DNA of 54,416 bases, taken from assembly GCA_944324285.1 (NCBI GenBank), contig CALUVR010000016.1:1-54416 (forward strand), written 5' to 3'. The DNA comes from Candidatus Gastranaerophilales bacterium (GTDB taxonomy: Bacteria; Cyanobacteriota; Vampirovibrionia; Gastranaerophilales; Gastranaerophilaceae). Both the position numbers and the translations under genes were made by a program. Numbering within the stretch: position 1 is the stretch's first letter; each line of letters starts with the position of its first letter. The notes beneath the pieces are model-generated. The model did not search any database. It was not told where the DNA came from and saw only the letters and a program-made list of their open reading frames with translations. Shown one piece after another: positions 43,498 to 52,550 of this stretch.

Positions 43498-43522
43498 CTC
43501 CCGTTAGATATATAAACGGGAG
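43498..43522 (+). repeat. Hairpin after the 43093 gene
   Basis: CTCCCGTT (43498-43505) and AACGGGAG (43515-43522) form a perfect 8-bp stem. Only a short pyrimidine stretch follows, so it is a weak terminator at best. Confidence 0.55.
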
Positions 43523-43589
43523 TCTTCGTATATAGGGATAATTATATTATAAACAAAGAGAATTGGAAAAACGTTAAGCACAATCTCCC

Positions 43590-43970
43590 CAAGTAAAGGA
43601 GGATAAAAAGACTGCCCTCTACAATATGGAGAGGGGATTAGGGTTTACCCCTTTTGTAAAGGGGGATTAAGGGGGATTTTAATAATCTTTACTCCATATT
43701 CATTTTGTCCTTTGTCCCTCACCCTGCGGGAGAGGGCAGGGTGAGGGGGGCTGTATGAAAAGAAATCCCCCTTTACAGGTGGGAAGATTTACCCCCCTCT
43801 CCCCTTGAGGGAGAGGGCAGGGGTGAGGGGTAAAAGGAAACCCTCCGGCGCTAACGCACCACCTCCCTTACAACGGGAGGCAAATGCAGGGTTGCCTTTT
43901 TACAAATTCTATCTCCCTCGTCAAAAGGCTGCGGGCGGAAGGTTTTACCCCCCTTGAAAAGGGGGGGGAC
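43590..43970. repeat. Cluster of G/C-tract and palindromic intergenic repeats
   Basis: No gene is visible between the 43093 gene and folK. The stretch is packed with purine/pyrimidine tracts: GGGGGATTAAGGGGGATTTT, the palindrome CCCTCACCCTGC (43716-43727) with GCAGGGTGAGGG (43736-43747), and a second set CCCCTCTCCCCTTGAGGGAG near 43793-43812. The CCCTCACCCT...AGGGTGAGGG type is found between genes in many bacterial genomes, so this is probably a pile-up of such elements. Repeat units are not evenly spaced. Confidence 0.65.
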
Positions 43971-44074
43971 ATAATTCCTACTCCTATTTTACTATTTACT
44001 AAACTGTTCTCAACGCTCTGTTCTCCTCTTTATGCCATGTTGACTTTATCGCTAATAATCTATAAAATAAGTGT

Positions 44075-44581
44075 ATGGCTATAGTTTATTTATCTTTAGG
44101 GTCTAATAAAGGTGACAGAATTGGCTATATCCAACAAGCCACCAGTTTACTCGGCGCCTGCGACAATATCAGCGTTATCAGAACTTCTGCATTCTATGAA
44201 ACTGAACCCTGGGATATGAGTTCTAAAAACTGGTTTGTTAATGCTATTGTCGAAATTAAGACATCACTACCTCCTCAGGAACTTCTTGCTGAGTGTAAAA
44301 GAATTGAAATGCAGCTGGGACGTAAAGAACGAAGCGGTAACAATTATGAGGATAGAACAATAGATATTGATATTCTTTTTTATAATAAAGAAATTATTAA
44401 TGATGAAAATCTTACAATCCCTCATAAATATTTGCACTTAAGAGCATTTATTCTTGTTCCTATGCTGGAATTGAATCCTGATTTTGAACATCCGGTATTG
44501 CATAAGACAATTTCGGACTTACATAGTGATCTTGAAAATCCGGAAATGGTGTTTTTGTATGGTACAAGAGTCGAAATCTAA
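44075..44581 (+). CDS. folK: 2-amino-4-hydroxy-6-hydroxymethyldihydropteridine diphosphokinase
   Basis: 168 residues; folate biosynthesis, transferring pyrophosphate from ATP to hydroxymethyldihydropterin. Signatures: YLSLGSNKGDRIGYI, SAFYETEPW, NWFVNAIVEIKT, LGRKERSGNNYEDRTIDIDI (metal-binding DIDI) and HLRAFILVPM. Length is normal. The Shine-Dalgarno is weak. Its end overlaps the flavoprotein gene by 23 bases. Confidence 0.95.
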   Translation: MAIVYLSLGSNKGDRIGYIQQATSLLGACDNISVIRTSAFYETEPWDMSSKNWFVNAIVEIKTSLPPQELLAECKRIEMQLGRKERSGNNYEDRTIDIDILFYNKEIINDENLTIPHKYLHLRAFILVPMLELNPDFEHPVLHKTISDLHSDLENPEMVFLYGTRVEI

Positions 44582-45719
44582 GGTCGCAATTATTGGCGGC
44601 GGACCTGCAGGGTGTGTTTGCGCATATTTTCTCCAAAAAGATTTTGATGTAACAATATTTGAAGCAAGATCTCCTCTTGCGACACTTCTGCCAACTGGCG
44701 GGGGCAGATGTAATATTGCCCACGCAGAATATGATTTTCGAGCACTCGCTGCAAACTACCCGCGTGGTGAAAAGTTTTTATTTTCTGTTTTTTCTAAGTT
44801 CGGCACTGCAGAAACTGTGGATTTTTTTCGTTCAATAGGTGTAGATACTTACGTTCAGGACGATTTAAGAATTTTTCCTTTATCAAATAGTGCTGTAGAT
44901 GTTCGCGACAAATTGCTGAACAGTCTGAACCGTGTCAAAATAATTGAGCAGCGAGTTGATAGTATTATTGAAGAGGGAAGCGGATTTTCTCTTGTTTGCG
45001 GAAAATCCATTCATAAATTCAATAAAGTTGTTATTGCAACAGGCGGTCATTCAGGGTTTTCTCTTGCCGAAAACCTCGGGCATAAGATAATCCCGCCGCG
45101 ACCTTCTCTTTGCGGACTTAAAACCAAAGAAAACTTTGTTGATTTAAGCGGCGTCAGTTTTAAAAATATCACGGCAGAGGTGAACGGTAAAAAATATTCA
45201 GGCGATTTTATGTTTACGCATACCGGTGTCACAGGTCCTGTGATATATTATATTTCATCAATTATGGCTCGTGAAAAATTCCCATATTATATATATGTAG
45301 ATTTTACTGGTGATTTTGATTTTCAAAGTGTATTAAACGAAAATCCGCACAAAAGCATTAAAAATCTTCTATCAGATTATGTCCCGAAATCTTTTGCGGA
45401 ATTCATACTCTTACACAACGGAGTTAATGCGGACGAAAAATGCCATAAAATCAACGGACTTATGCGTGATAAAATTTTGAAACAACTCAGAAACTTTGAA
45501 ATAGAAGCCGTCGGAACCCGTCCTGACGGAGAAGTCGTAACTTCAGGCGGTGTTGATTTGAAGGAAATTAATCCTAAAACTATGGAATCAAATATTATTC
45601 CAGGAGTGTATTTCTGCGGAGAAGTTCTTGATATAGACGGCTTTTGTGGAGGTTTTAATCTGCAGAACTGCTGGTCAACAGCATTCATTGCAGCTCAGGG
45701 AATTATGCTGTCGCAATAG
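44559..45719 (+). CDS. BaiN/HI0933-type NAD(P)/FAD-dependent oxidoreductase
   Basis: 386 residues from the ATG at 44559 (MVQESKSKVAIIGGG). The FAD motif GGGPAGCVCAYFL is at the N-terminus; TGGGRCNIAHAE, VIATGGHSGFSLAENLGHKI, HTGVTGPVIYYIS and the C-terminal GFCGGFNLQNCWSTAFIAAQG match the BaiN/YhiN/HI0933 family. The substrate is unknown; the BaiN link to bile acids concerns distant members and should not be assumed. The last 17 bases overlap the convergent 45703 gene. Confidence 0.92.
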   Translation: MVQESKSKVAIIGGGPAGCVCAYFLQKDFDVTIFEARSPLATLLPTGGGRCNIAHAEYDFRALAANYPRGEKFLFSVFSKFGTAETVDFFRSIGVDTYVQDDLRIFPLSNSAVDVRDKLLNSLNRVKIIEQRVDSIIEEGSGFSLVCGKSIHKFNKVVIATGGHSGFSLAENLGHKIIPPRPSLCGLKTKENFVDLSGVSFKNITAEVNGKKYSGDFMFTHTGVTGPVIYYISSIMAREKFPYYIYVDFTGDFDFQSVLNENPHKSIKNLLSDYVPKSFAEFILLHNGVNADEKCHKINGLMRDKILKQLRNFEIEAVGTRPDGEVVTSGGVDLKEINPKTMESNIIPGVYFCGEVLDIDGFCGGFNLQNCWSTAFIAAQGIMLSQ

Positions 45720-47046
45720 TGTTTTCTTTTCTTGCCTGTTCCATTACTTTATATTCTTTGTTATTCGGCAGAATATATCTCATCGCTATCATTAACAAAG
45801 GCACCGCAACCCCTAAGGCGCCTACACAGGTTCCAATGTTTTTGATTACGGAAATTCTCTTTGCTTTGATTACTTTTTTCAAGTAGCCGTCTAAATCTTC
45901 TTTCGGGGCTTTTTCGTATAAAAGGTTAAGTTCGTCTTTAAGGTTTTTAAATTCTTTTATATCAAGATATGCTCTTGTGTCGATTTTAGAAGATGTGACA
46001 TCCTTAGAACCCTTTATTGTCGCAATGAGTTTTGATTTTTTGCCCATTTTTACAATAAAATTGTCCTGATTTTCATGGATAAATTTATAAATATCTACAT
46101 CGGATGCTGTTTCTGGACATTTTTTTGCAAAGTCATCAAGACTTTGTTTTATTGTTCCGAGTCTGAACGCTTCTCTCAATTCTTTACATTCTATTATTCT
46201 TGAATCAAGAGAAATCGGGAGCGGTTGTTTTTTTGCAAGCGATTTTTTCTCAAGATGATTTTTTATCATATCGCCTGCAAAATACATAAATAGCCAGGTT
46301 CCTGCTTCTTTAATTGAATAATTAATAAATTCCTGAGTACTCTGGGAATTTCTGAGTCTTTCTTCTGTAATGGCACCATCTAAGAGCATCATATTTTTGG
46401 CAGGGTTGAACATGAATTCCTGCAGTCCGCCGCTGAAGGTGATATCCTTGCCTTTTTGCTGTGTAACACCCTTAAATGCCTGCGGAACTTCATGTTTCAT
46501 CTGTACAGACGCTTTATTTACAGGTTTTGCATTTTTATTTTTTTCAGCAAGTTCTTCTTTTGCTTTTTTAAGTCTGTAATTTTGTCTGTATTTTGTAAGC
46601 CCCGTATACAAAGCAATTGCACCTGCCGTTGCAAAGACAAATTTACCCATTGCAAGGTTTTTAACGAGTTTTTCTTTTGCTGCGGCTTTTTTAATGCTCT
46701 CTGCAATCTCTTTTGTCGGAGCTTTCTCTATTGCAAGCGCAAGAATTTCTTTATTTTTAAAGTTTCTTACATCAAATTTCGGGTCAATCCCTAGTGCTTT
46801 ATATAATGTGAAGTTGGTTAGTCCTTTTAAAAACGGAATTCCGCCAATCCAGATGGCTTCTGTTCCGAATTCATCTATAAATCTGTCCTGACTCTCTACG
46901 TTTTTACCTGTGATATAAGAACCTGCAGTTAAACCAGTGCTGTTTGCTACGTCTTTAATTGCAAGGGGTAATAAAGATGAACTGCTTCCGAGTTCTGAAT
47001 ATATATAGCTTGTTATTCCTGATATCATTTTTGTGTTTTTCTCCAT
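45703..47046 (-). CDS. Membrane protein with internal F-K-G/F-S-G motifs
   Basis: 447 residues. The start may be 47046 or the in-frame ATG at 47028, which has GGAG 12 bases upstream. N-terminal region DRFIDEFGTEAIWIGGIPFL, a membrane helix near residue 140 (FVFATAGAIALYTGL), then PQAFKG and ITFSGG (about residues 188-205), another hydrophobic segment (WLFMYFAGDMI), a charged helical region, and a C-terminal helix (GTCVGALGVAVPLLMIAMRY). Layout resembles the 33973 protein. No function is known. Confidence 0.82.
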   Translation of the reverse strand: MEKNTKMISGITSYIYSELGSSSSLLPLAIKDVANSTGLTAGSYITGKNVESQDRFIDEFGTEAIWIGGIPFLKGLTNFTLYKALGIDPKFDVRNFKNKEILALAIEKAPTKEIAESIKKAAAKEKLVKNLAMGKFVFATAGAIALYTGLTKYRQNYRLKKAKEELAEKNKNAKPVNKASVQMKHEVPQAFKGVTQQKGKDITFSGGLQEFMFNPAKNMMLLDGAITEERLRNSQSTQEFINYSIKEAGTWLFMYFAGDMIKNHLEKKSLAKKQPLPISLDSRIIECKELREAFRLGTIKQSLDDFAKKCPETASDVDIYKFIHENQDNFIVKMGKKSKLIATIKGSKDVTSSKIDTRAYLDIKEFKNLKDELNLLYEKAPKEDLDGYLKKVIKAKRISVIKNIGTCVGALGVAVPLLMIAMRYILPNNKEYKVMEQARKENTIATA

Positions 47047-47047
47047 T

Positions 47048-47070
47048 GAACTGCCGAAAAACAGCAGTTC
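47048..47070 (-). promoter_or_regulatory. Hairpin between Shine-Dalgarno-like GAGGA and the 47046 start
   Basis: On the minus strand GAACTGC and GCAGTTC pair around TGTTTTTCG just before the ATG at 47046. A GAGGA sequence (47069-47073) lies on the far side, partly in the stem, so folding could bring it near the start or hide it. Confidence 0.35.
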
Positions 47071-47255
47071 CTCAATCCGTGTACTACAAGCCCCAGATTA
47101 AATTCATAAGTCTGACGAGCGGGGCATTCGCCTTTATGATTGAGTTTCGTCGAAGTTCTTTTGACATTTTACTAACCTTTCACTTATTTTCTAACGTTCC
47201 TGAAATTTTTAATTGCTTTTTCTGCTGATATTTTTTACCTTTTTTAACAAAAATA

Positions 47256-47279
47256 AAGACCTTTTTTCCAAAAGGTCTT
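47256..47279. terminator. Perfect hairpin in the 47.1-47.5 kb intergenic gap
   Basis: AAGACCTTTT (47256-47265) and AAAAGGTCTT (47270-47279) around TTCC, with A/T-rich flanks on both sides, so it could end transcripts in either direction. The remaining 400 bases between the divergent genes at 47046 and 47477 are AT-rich and show nothing else I can name. Confidence 0.55.
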
Positions 47280-47476
47280 GTTTATGATTTTTATAGTTTC
47301 GACAAAAGTAAGTGTCTTATTCTGTTAAACAAGCCCTTTTATTTTACTTACTATACGTCGGTATTGAAAAATTTTTGTCATTGCTTATCTATTATACGCG
47401 CAAACATTTTTCTTGTAAAGTACCTTTGTTGCATTTTTGAATTCATTTTGTTAAATTGGTAATCAGGGGAGGGGAT

Positions 47477-49612
47477 ATGCTTTTATTTTTAATTTCATTA
47501 ATTTTGGTTTCTGCAAGCGCATTTTTCATTGCAAATCTTCTTGACTCAAAAAATTTGATAAATAATATAATTTATTTTTTCCTTTCAGCGTTTGCACAAA
47601 TAATATTAACACTGGAAGTATTATCTCTTATGTCAGCTGTTTCTGTTTTCGGAATACTTCTGGCAAATGGATTTATTTTTATATCGTCGCTTATAATCTG
47701 GCTAAGCCTAAAGCGACCGAGAGTTACATTTCATTTCAAAGATTTTTTCAGGAAAATTTTTTATTCAGTAAAAACAGACAAAATTCTTGCCATATTATTG
47801 GCAGGATTTATCTTTATGCTTATGGCAGCGGGGTTTCTCGTTCTAATACTGCCTTCAAATGATGCCTCTGCAATCGGATATCACGTTGTCAGGAGTCTTT
47901 TCTGGATAGAGCACGGAAACCTTAACCACTTTAATATTGCGGATGCAAAAGCAGTGGTTTTCCCTGTTAATTCAGAATTATTATACACCTGGGTTTTACT
48001 TTTTTTGAAAAAAGATGTTTTCCTGAGCGGGTTTTCGTTTTTATCTTTTATATTATATATTGTTTCGCTGTGGGGAATTCTGGCAAAATTCACAACCTCG
48101 ATACGAAAAAAATTATGGGTTATATTTATAGTTTCCTCTTTTACTGCAGTCGCTGCCTGCCTGGCGTCCACTGAAACAAATATAATGATAGCAGCCCTCA
48201 CAATGACTGCTTTATACCTGATTATTGACTATGTTAAATCTGAAAATAAACCGGCATTTTTTATGTCAGCACTTGCGGCTTCCCTTTCTATGGGTGTCAA
48301 AACCTCTGCATTTTTCATCATGCCTGCTGTTTTTGTATTTTTTCTCGCTGCAGGATACCACTACAAAACCTCCCGCCCCTATAAAAGACTAATGCTATGG
48401 CTGGGTGTATTATTTTTAAATTTTCTAATCTTTTCATCTTATAACTATATTCTTAACTTTATTAATTACGGAGATTTTATATCTACTCAATCTGTTATGC
48501 AGTCCCACAAAAATCTCTTCGGATTAAAGGGTTTTCTTTTCAACTGCATTAATTACTTTGTTATGATGTTTAGATTTTCAGAATTTGACGGGATTTATAA
48601 TTTTTCAAATTTAGCTTTTGAAATTTTGAAAAAACTTCTTAGAATTTTTAATGAACCGTTTTTATTAGGACGTTACACAAACGACTATACATTCAAATTA
48701 ATCAATGCAGACCGCAGCGGGCTAGGAATTAACGGGCTTTTGGTATATTTTCCGTGTTTGATTTTTGCAATAAACGGGTTGAGATTAAAACGTAAAAAGT
48801 TTTTAATGTCCTTGTTTTCAATTATGTTTATTATTCCGTTTATTTTAATGGCGTATTCTGTCGTTTATATGTCATTTAATATACGGTTTATCGTAACATT
48901 TGCACTGATTTCGGCACCCGTAATTATATATTCTTATTCCAGGAAATTATCCTTTTATAAGATTCTGATAACATTTTTTGCCTGTCTTGGATTTTTCTAT
49001 ATATCTTTAAATATTACAAACAAAAATGTACCTTATCTGGTTAACTATTTACGTCACGGGTATTCAGCGGAAGCTATACGAGAAACTGCAATGTGTACAG
49101 GCATTTCCGGGGTTATTAATAATAATTATAAGAATATCTACTGCAAATTAAGGGATTATATAAAGGATTTCAACCAGAATAATAGAATTCTCTATTTATC
49201 TCAGGAAACAGACGGATTATTGATGATAAAACTTCTCCAATTAAAGGGATATCACATTGATGTCGATTTAATTGAAAACTTCGAAAATACTGACCTTGAA
49301 AAATATAATTTTATAATTACGCTTGAAAATAAACAGTCCTCCTTAATGTTCAATAAGCTTGATAAAATACGCAAAGGCTCATATAGAGGGGAAGGTATTT
49401 ACTGCAACTATAACGACATCAAGGGAAATCTGGCATTTGGCATAAATAAATCAATTCCATACATATCATATTGCGAAACTGCTGAAGACTTCTGGGGAAA
49501 TAATAATTTTAAACTGTTTGAGACATTGACCTTTTCGGAAACAATGTCTAATTACGAAGCAACCTATAAATATTACATTTATGAAAACATTAAAAATCCA
49601 ATTATCAAATAA
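47477..49612 (+). CDS. GT-C-like multi-pass membrane protein, first of a tandem pair
   Basis: 711 residues from MLLFLISLIL; the Shine-Dalgarno GGGGAGGGG is just upstream, ruling out the start at 47456. About 12 membrane helices are followed by a soluble C-terminal domain of some 180 residues (NRILYLSQETDGLLMIKLLQ, YNFIITLENKQ). The first large loop reads NDASAIGYHVVRSLFWIEHG. Together with FPVNSELLYTWVLLFL this is very like the next gene. Architecture suggests a polyprenyl-sugar-using glycosyltransferase of the GT-C group, not proven. Confidence 0.82.
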   Translation: MLLFLISLILVSASAFFIANLLDSKNLINNIIYFFLSAFAQIILTLEVLSLMSAVSVFGILLANGFIFISSLIIWLSLKRPRVTFHFKDFFRKIFYSVKTDKILAILLAGFIFMLMAAGFLVLILPSNDASAIGYHVVRSLFWIEHGNLNHFNIADAKAVVFPVNSELLYTWVLLFLKKDVFLSGFSFLSFILYIVSLWGILAKFTTSIRKKLWVIFIVSSFTAVAACLASTETNIMIAALTMTALYLIIDYVKSENKPAFFMSALAASLSMGVKTSAFFIMPAVFVFFLAAGYHYKTSRPYKRLMLWLGVLFLNFLIFSSYNYILNFINYGDFISTQSVMQSHKNLFGLKGFLFNCINYFVMMFRFSEFDGIYNFSNLAFEILKKLLRIFNEPFLLGRYTNDYTFKLINADRSGLGINGLLVYFPCLIFAINGLRLKRKKFLMSLFSIMFIIPFILMAYSVVYMSFNIRFIVTFALISAPVIIYSYSRKLSFYKILITFFACLGFFYISLNITNKNVPYLVNYLRHGYSAEAIRETAMCTGISGVINNNYKNIYCKLRDYIKDFNQNNRILYLSQETDGLLMIKLLQLKGYHIDVDLIENFENTDLEKYNFIITLENKQSSLMFNKLDKIRKGSYRGEGIYCNYNDIKGNLAFGINKSIPYISYCETAEDFWGNNNFKLFETLTFSETMSNYEATYKYYIYENIKNPIIK

Positions 49613-49665
49613 AATCTTGCATGAAAAACGGGGTTTTGCTAACATTCTTAATTAAGGAGAGGGAT

Positions 49666-51852
49666 ATGCTGCTATTTTTTACATCTTTAATACTGGTTTG
49701 TTTAACCTCGTTTTTCGTAACCTCAGTATTCAAATGCCATAAGTTTTACCTGTTTTTAATTTGCTTCTTACTAGTCTCTTTCGCAAACTTAGTGCTTACG
49801 TTTGAAGTATTGTCGCTGTTTTCAGCAATATCAAAAATCGGGGTTTTGATTGCGAATACTCTTTTTCTCCTCCTGTCTGCGCTTGTGTGGAACAAATCCG
49901 GCAGACCAAAACCTGAGTTTCCGATAAAAACTCCGTTGAAAAGTTTCGTTAATACCTTACTCAAAGATAAATATATCCTGGTATTATTTTTAAGCACTTT
50001 ATTCATGTGTATTGTAGCACTGTGGCTGATCAGTTTCATGCCTGTAGTGAACCCCGATGCCGAAGGGTACCACGTATTAAGGAGCCTTTTTTGGGTGTCA
50101 AATCACAGCTTAAATCACTACAGCACAACGGAAGCCCGAAGCCTTATGCTCCCGATAAATTCGGAAATTCTCTATGCTTGGATTATCCTATTCCTTCAAA
50201 AATGCGTCTGGTTCGGAATATTTTCATTCAGCGGATTTATTCTCGCAATAGCCTCGCTATGGGGAATTTTATCAAACATAGGATTTTCTCTAAGACGAAT
50301 ATTGTGGGTTTTATTAATAACCTCTTCGTTCGCATCTGTTATAGTTCAAATATCAGGAACAGAAACAGATATTATTATCTCGGGGCTTGTCCTTGCAAGC
50401 ATTCTGCTTTTCTGGAATGCTTTAAAAAACGGGAAAAAACTTCCTATTTTTATATCCGCGATGGCTTATGCTCTTGCAATCGGCACTAAAACCCCTTCCA
50501 TAATGCTTATACCTGGCGTCGGTATATGGATGATTGCTATGAGTATTTATTACAGAAAAAAAGACTTTTATAAACCGTTTTTACTGTTTATTGGTTTCGG
50601 AATTATAAACTTCATACTGTTTGCGGCGTATAATTACATCCTGAATTTCATTGACTACGGAGATTTTGCAGGGTCAGCGTCATTTTTAGCCGCACACAGA
50701 AACCCTAACGGATTAAAATCAGTAGCTGCAGATTTTATAAAATATATATTTATGTTTTTTGATTTCACGGGATTTACCTGGAATCAAACCCTCGGAGTAA
50801 AAATCATGCAATTCCGAGATTCATTAATCTCTAATATGGGATTATTTGTGCCGTTTGACGGAGTTAATTCATCTGATTCTTCCGTTACAAACAACAAACT
50901 GATTGAACCGTTGATGGGCATGGGAATTTTAGGTTTTCTTGTATATTTGCCCTGCCTGCTTTATTCTCTTATACGCCCGATTTTCACAAGACGAAAAAAA
51001 GATTGGTATGTGTTTTCTTTTGCGGTAATTCTGCCTGTCACAATTTTTGTCATGGCGCTGGAACTTCAATATATGACCTACAGCATAAGATTTCTAACCT
51101 CTTTTTGCGTGGTCTGCGCGCCTATTCTTGTATATTCTTATTGTAAGAAAAATAATCCAGTAAAATTTATTATTGTATTCTTTGCGTTATTTTATCTGCT
51201 TTTTGTTTCGACAAACCTCTGGGCGCGTTCAGCAATAAGAATTTTTGAATACTTCAGACAGGGCGCAACAGTTTCTCAGGTAAGAGAAATTGCAACGTGT
51301 TCAGGATTTTTCAAAAACATAAAAGATAAACCGGCTTTAATGCACAAATATCCGATTTTTAATCTATCGTGCTCAGTAAGAGATAAATTAAAAATGATAG
51401 ATAAACAGAATAGAATACTCTATTTTGCAAACTCCTCCGAAACTATTTTGATAATTAAAATGCTGGAATATCAGGGCTATAAAATTGATTTCGGAGTTGC
51501 AGAGGATATAGAAAACATTGACTTAAGCAAATACAATTTAATCATGACGATTAACGAACTGCAGATGTCGACAAATGTTTTAAAATACGAAAGCAGAAAC
51601 GCTGGCAGCGATTATATAACTGACGGAATCGTGTGTTCCTATCTTGATTTAACAGATAATCCGACAAAACCTGGCGATAAGATTTATCCTTACAAATCCG
51701 TGTGCAAATTTACAGACTATTTTTATAAAAAGCACGGTTTTAAATATTATAACGAATTTTCCGTAGATTATCAGGAAAACGGAGAAACCGTTGTCCTAAC
51801 ATACAGGTTCTATGAAAACAAAAACAATCCTGTAATCAACCCATTACGTTAA
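49666..51852 (+). CDS. GT-C-like multi-pass membrane protein, second of a tandem pair
   Basis: 728 residues from MLLFFTSLIL with AAGGAGAGGG upstream; the ATG at 49621 is unsupported. Paralogue of the preceding protein: shared N-terminus, the loop NPDAEGYHVLRSLFWVSNHS, LPINSEILYAWIILFLQK, YNYILNFIDYGDF, and a similar C-terminal domain (NRILYFANSSETILIIKMLE). Acidic residues before GYH, a place where GT-C enzymes carry catalytic Asp/Glu, differ between the two copies (PDAEGYH here, DASAIGYH in the first). Confidence 0.82.
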   Translation: MLLFFTSLILVCLTSFFVTSVFKCHKFYLFLICFLLVSFANLVLTFEVLSLFSAISKIGVLIANTLFLLLSALVWNKSGRPKPEFPIKTPLKSFVNTLLKDKYILVLFLSTLFMCIVALWLISFMPVVNPDAEGYHVLRSLFWVSNHSLNHYSTTEARSLMLPINSEILYAWIILFLQKCVWFGIFSFSGFILAIASLWGILSNIGFSLRRILWVLLITSSFASVIVQISGTETDIIISGLVLASILLFWNALKNGKKLPIFISAMAYALAIGTKTPSIMLIPGVGIWMIAMSIYYRKKDFYKPFLLFIGFGIINFILFAAYNYILNFIDYGDFAGSASFLAAHRNPNGLKSVAADFIKYIFMFFDFTGFTWNQTLGVKIMQFRDSLISNMGLFVPFDGVNSSDSSVTNNKLIEPLMGMGILGFLVYLPCLLYSLIRPIFTRRKKDWYVFSFAVILPVTIFVMALELQYMTYSIRFLTSFCVVCAPILVYSYCKKNNPVKFIIVFFALFYLLFVSTNLWARSAIRIFEYFRQGATVSQVREIATCSGFFKNIKDKPALMHKYPIFNLSCSVRDKLKMIDKQNRILYFANSSETILIIKMLEYQGYKIDFGVAEDIENIDLSKYNLIMTINELQMSTNVLKYESRNAGSDYITDGIVCSYLDLTDNPTKPGDKIYPYKSVCKFTDYFYKKHGFKYYNEFSVDYQENGETVVLTYRFYENKNNPVINPLR

Positions 51853-52243
51853 GCCTGCGTCCGGCACCTGAGAGCATGCTTTGCGCTTGAGCTTTTATCG
51901 CACGAGCCTGAGCCGCGACTTTGTAATCCTGTGGAGAAGGATCCCCCGGCGCCATAGCAGAACGGATAACGATATTTGCTTCGTCAATTGTCTTTTGAGG
52001 ATTATTCGGGTCCAGCGCCGGCATTTTTATAGGAACATGCCCGCCAACCGGAATACCATCAGCGTTCTTTTCAATGACGATATTTCCGGCTAAAGCCCCG
52101 CCTGCGGATTTATGAGCCTGTTCATGCGAATAGATTTCATGATAATTTTTGTTAATTAAATCCTGTTTTTGCTGATTATTTTGCTTAGCCTGCTGCCCTG
52201 CAAAATCCGCATATAAATTTCCAAACCTGACATTTCTAATCAT
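51836..52243 (-). CDS. SprA-related putative metallopeptidase
   Basis: 135 residues from MIRNVRFGNLYADFAG; the GTG at 52255 overlaps the Shine-Dalgarno GAGG. The zinc-type motif HEQAH (HExxH) is in YSHEQAHKSAGGALAGN; downstream VGGHVPIKMPALDPNNPQKT, IVIRSAMAPGDPSPQDYKVA and AAQARAIKAQAQSML match the SprA-related/CJM1_0395-type putative metalloproteases (from memory). The N-terminal YADFAGQQ resembles the F-x-G leader loosely. No signal peptide. The stop overlaps the convergent gene by 17 bases. Confidence 0.82.
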   Translation of the reverse strand: MIRNVRFGNLYADFAGQQAKQNNQQKQDLINKNYHEIYSHEQAHKSAGGALAGNIVIEKNADGIPVGGHVPIKMPALDPNNPQKTIDEANIVIRSAMAPGDPSPQDYKVAAQARAIKAQAQSMLSGAGRRLNVMG

Positions 52244-52330
52244 AGCAAACCTCACTACACATCCGAAAATATTATACTACTTTTGTAATAAATTATCAAC
52301 CTTATGTAACAAATTATAAATAGCACTAAA

Positions 52331-52352
52331 AAAGCGGCATATAAGCCGCTTT
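52331..52352 (-). terminator. Intrinsic terminator after tRNA-Glu
   Basis: AAAGCGGC (52331-52338) and GCCGCTTT (52345-52352) form a stem; on the minus strand it ends in a T run. Confidence 0.85.
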
Positions 52353-52357
52353 ATAAA

Positions 52358-52433
52358 TGGTACTCCCAGGGGAATTCGAATCCCCGTCTACACCGTGAAA
52401 GGGTGTTGTCCTAGGCCTCTAGACGATGGGAGC
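52358..52433 (-). tRNA. tRNA-Glu (anticodon UUC)
   Basis: Minus-strand sequence starts GCTCCCATCGTCTAGAGGCC and continues AGGACA, with anticodon arm ACACCC-TTTCACG-GGTGT-like pairing (CACCCTTTCACGGTG), a GGGGATTCGAATTCCCC T-arm and TGGGAGTACCA at the 3' end, so CCA is encoded. The TTC anticodon and the D-arm are typical of bacterial tRNA-Glu. Confidence 0.96.
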
Positions 52434-52550
52434 CTGTTTTATACTTTCGGGTTTTTACTTCAGCTTTTGCCTCTTGTTTTCTCAACCCGTGGGGTTTCCC
52501 TTTCCACGTTTTCTATAGTACCAAAACAAAATTTTTTGTCAACTGTTTTT

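Noticed and set aside
43590-43970. Possible CRISPR array in the repeat-rich gap
   Set aside because: The repeats differ in sequence and spacing, there are no equal-length spacers, and no cas gene is in the window.
46456-47228. Plus-strand frames rich in Cys and Phe opposite the 45703 membrane protein
   Set aside because: They are antisense images of Lys/Ala-rich coding sequence, with no start signals.
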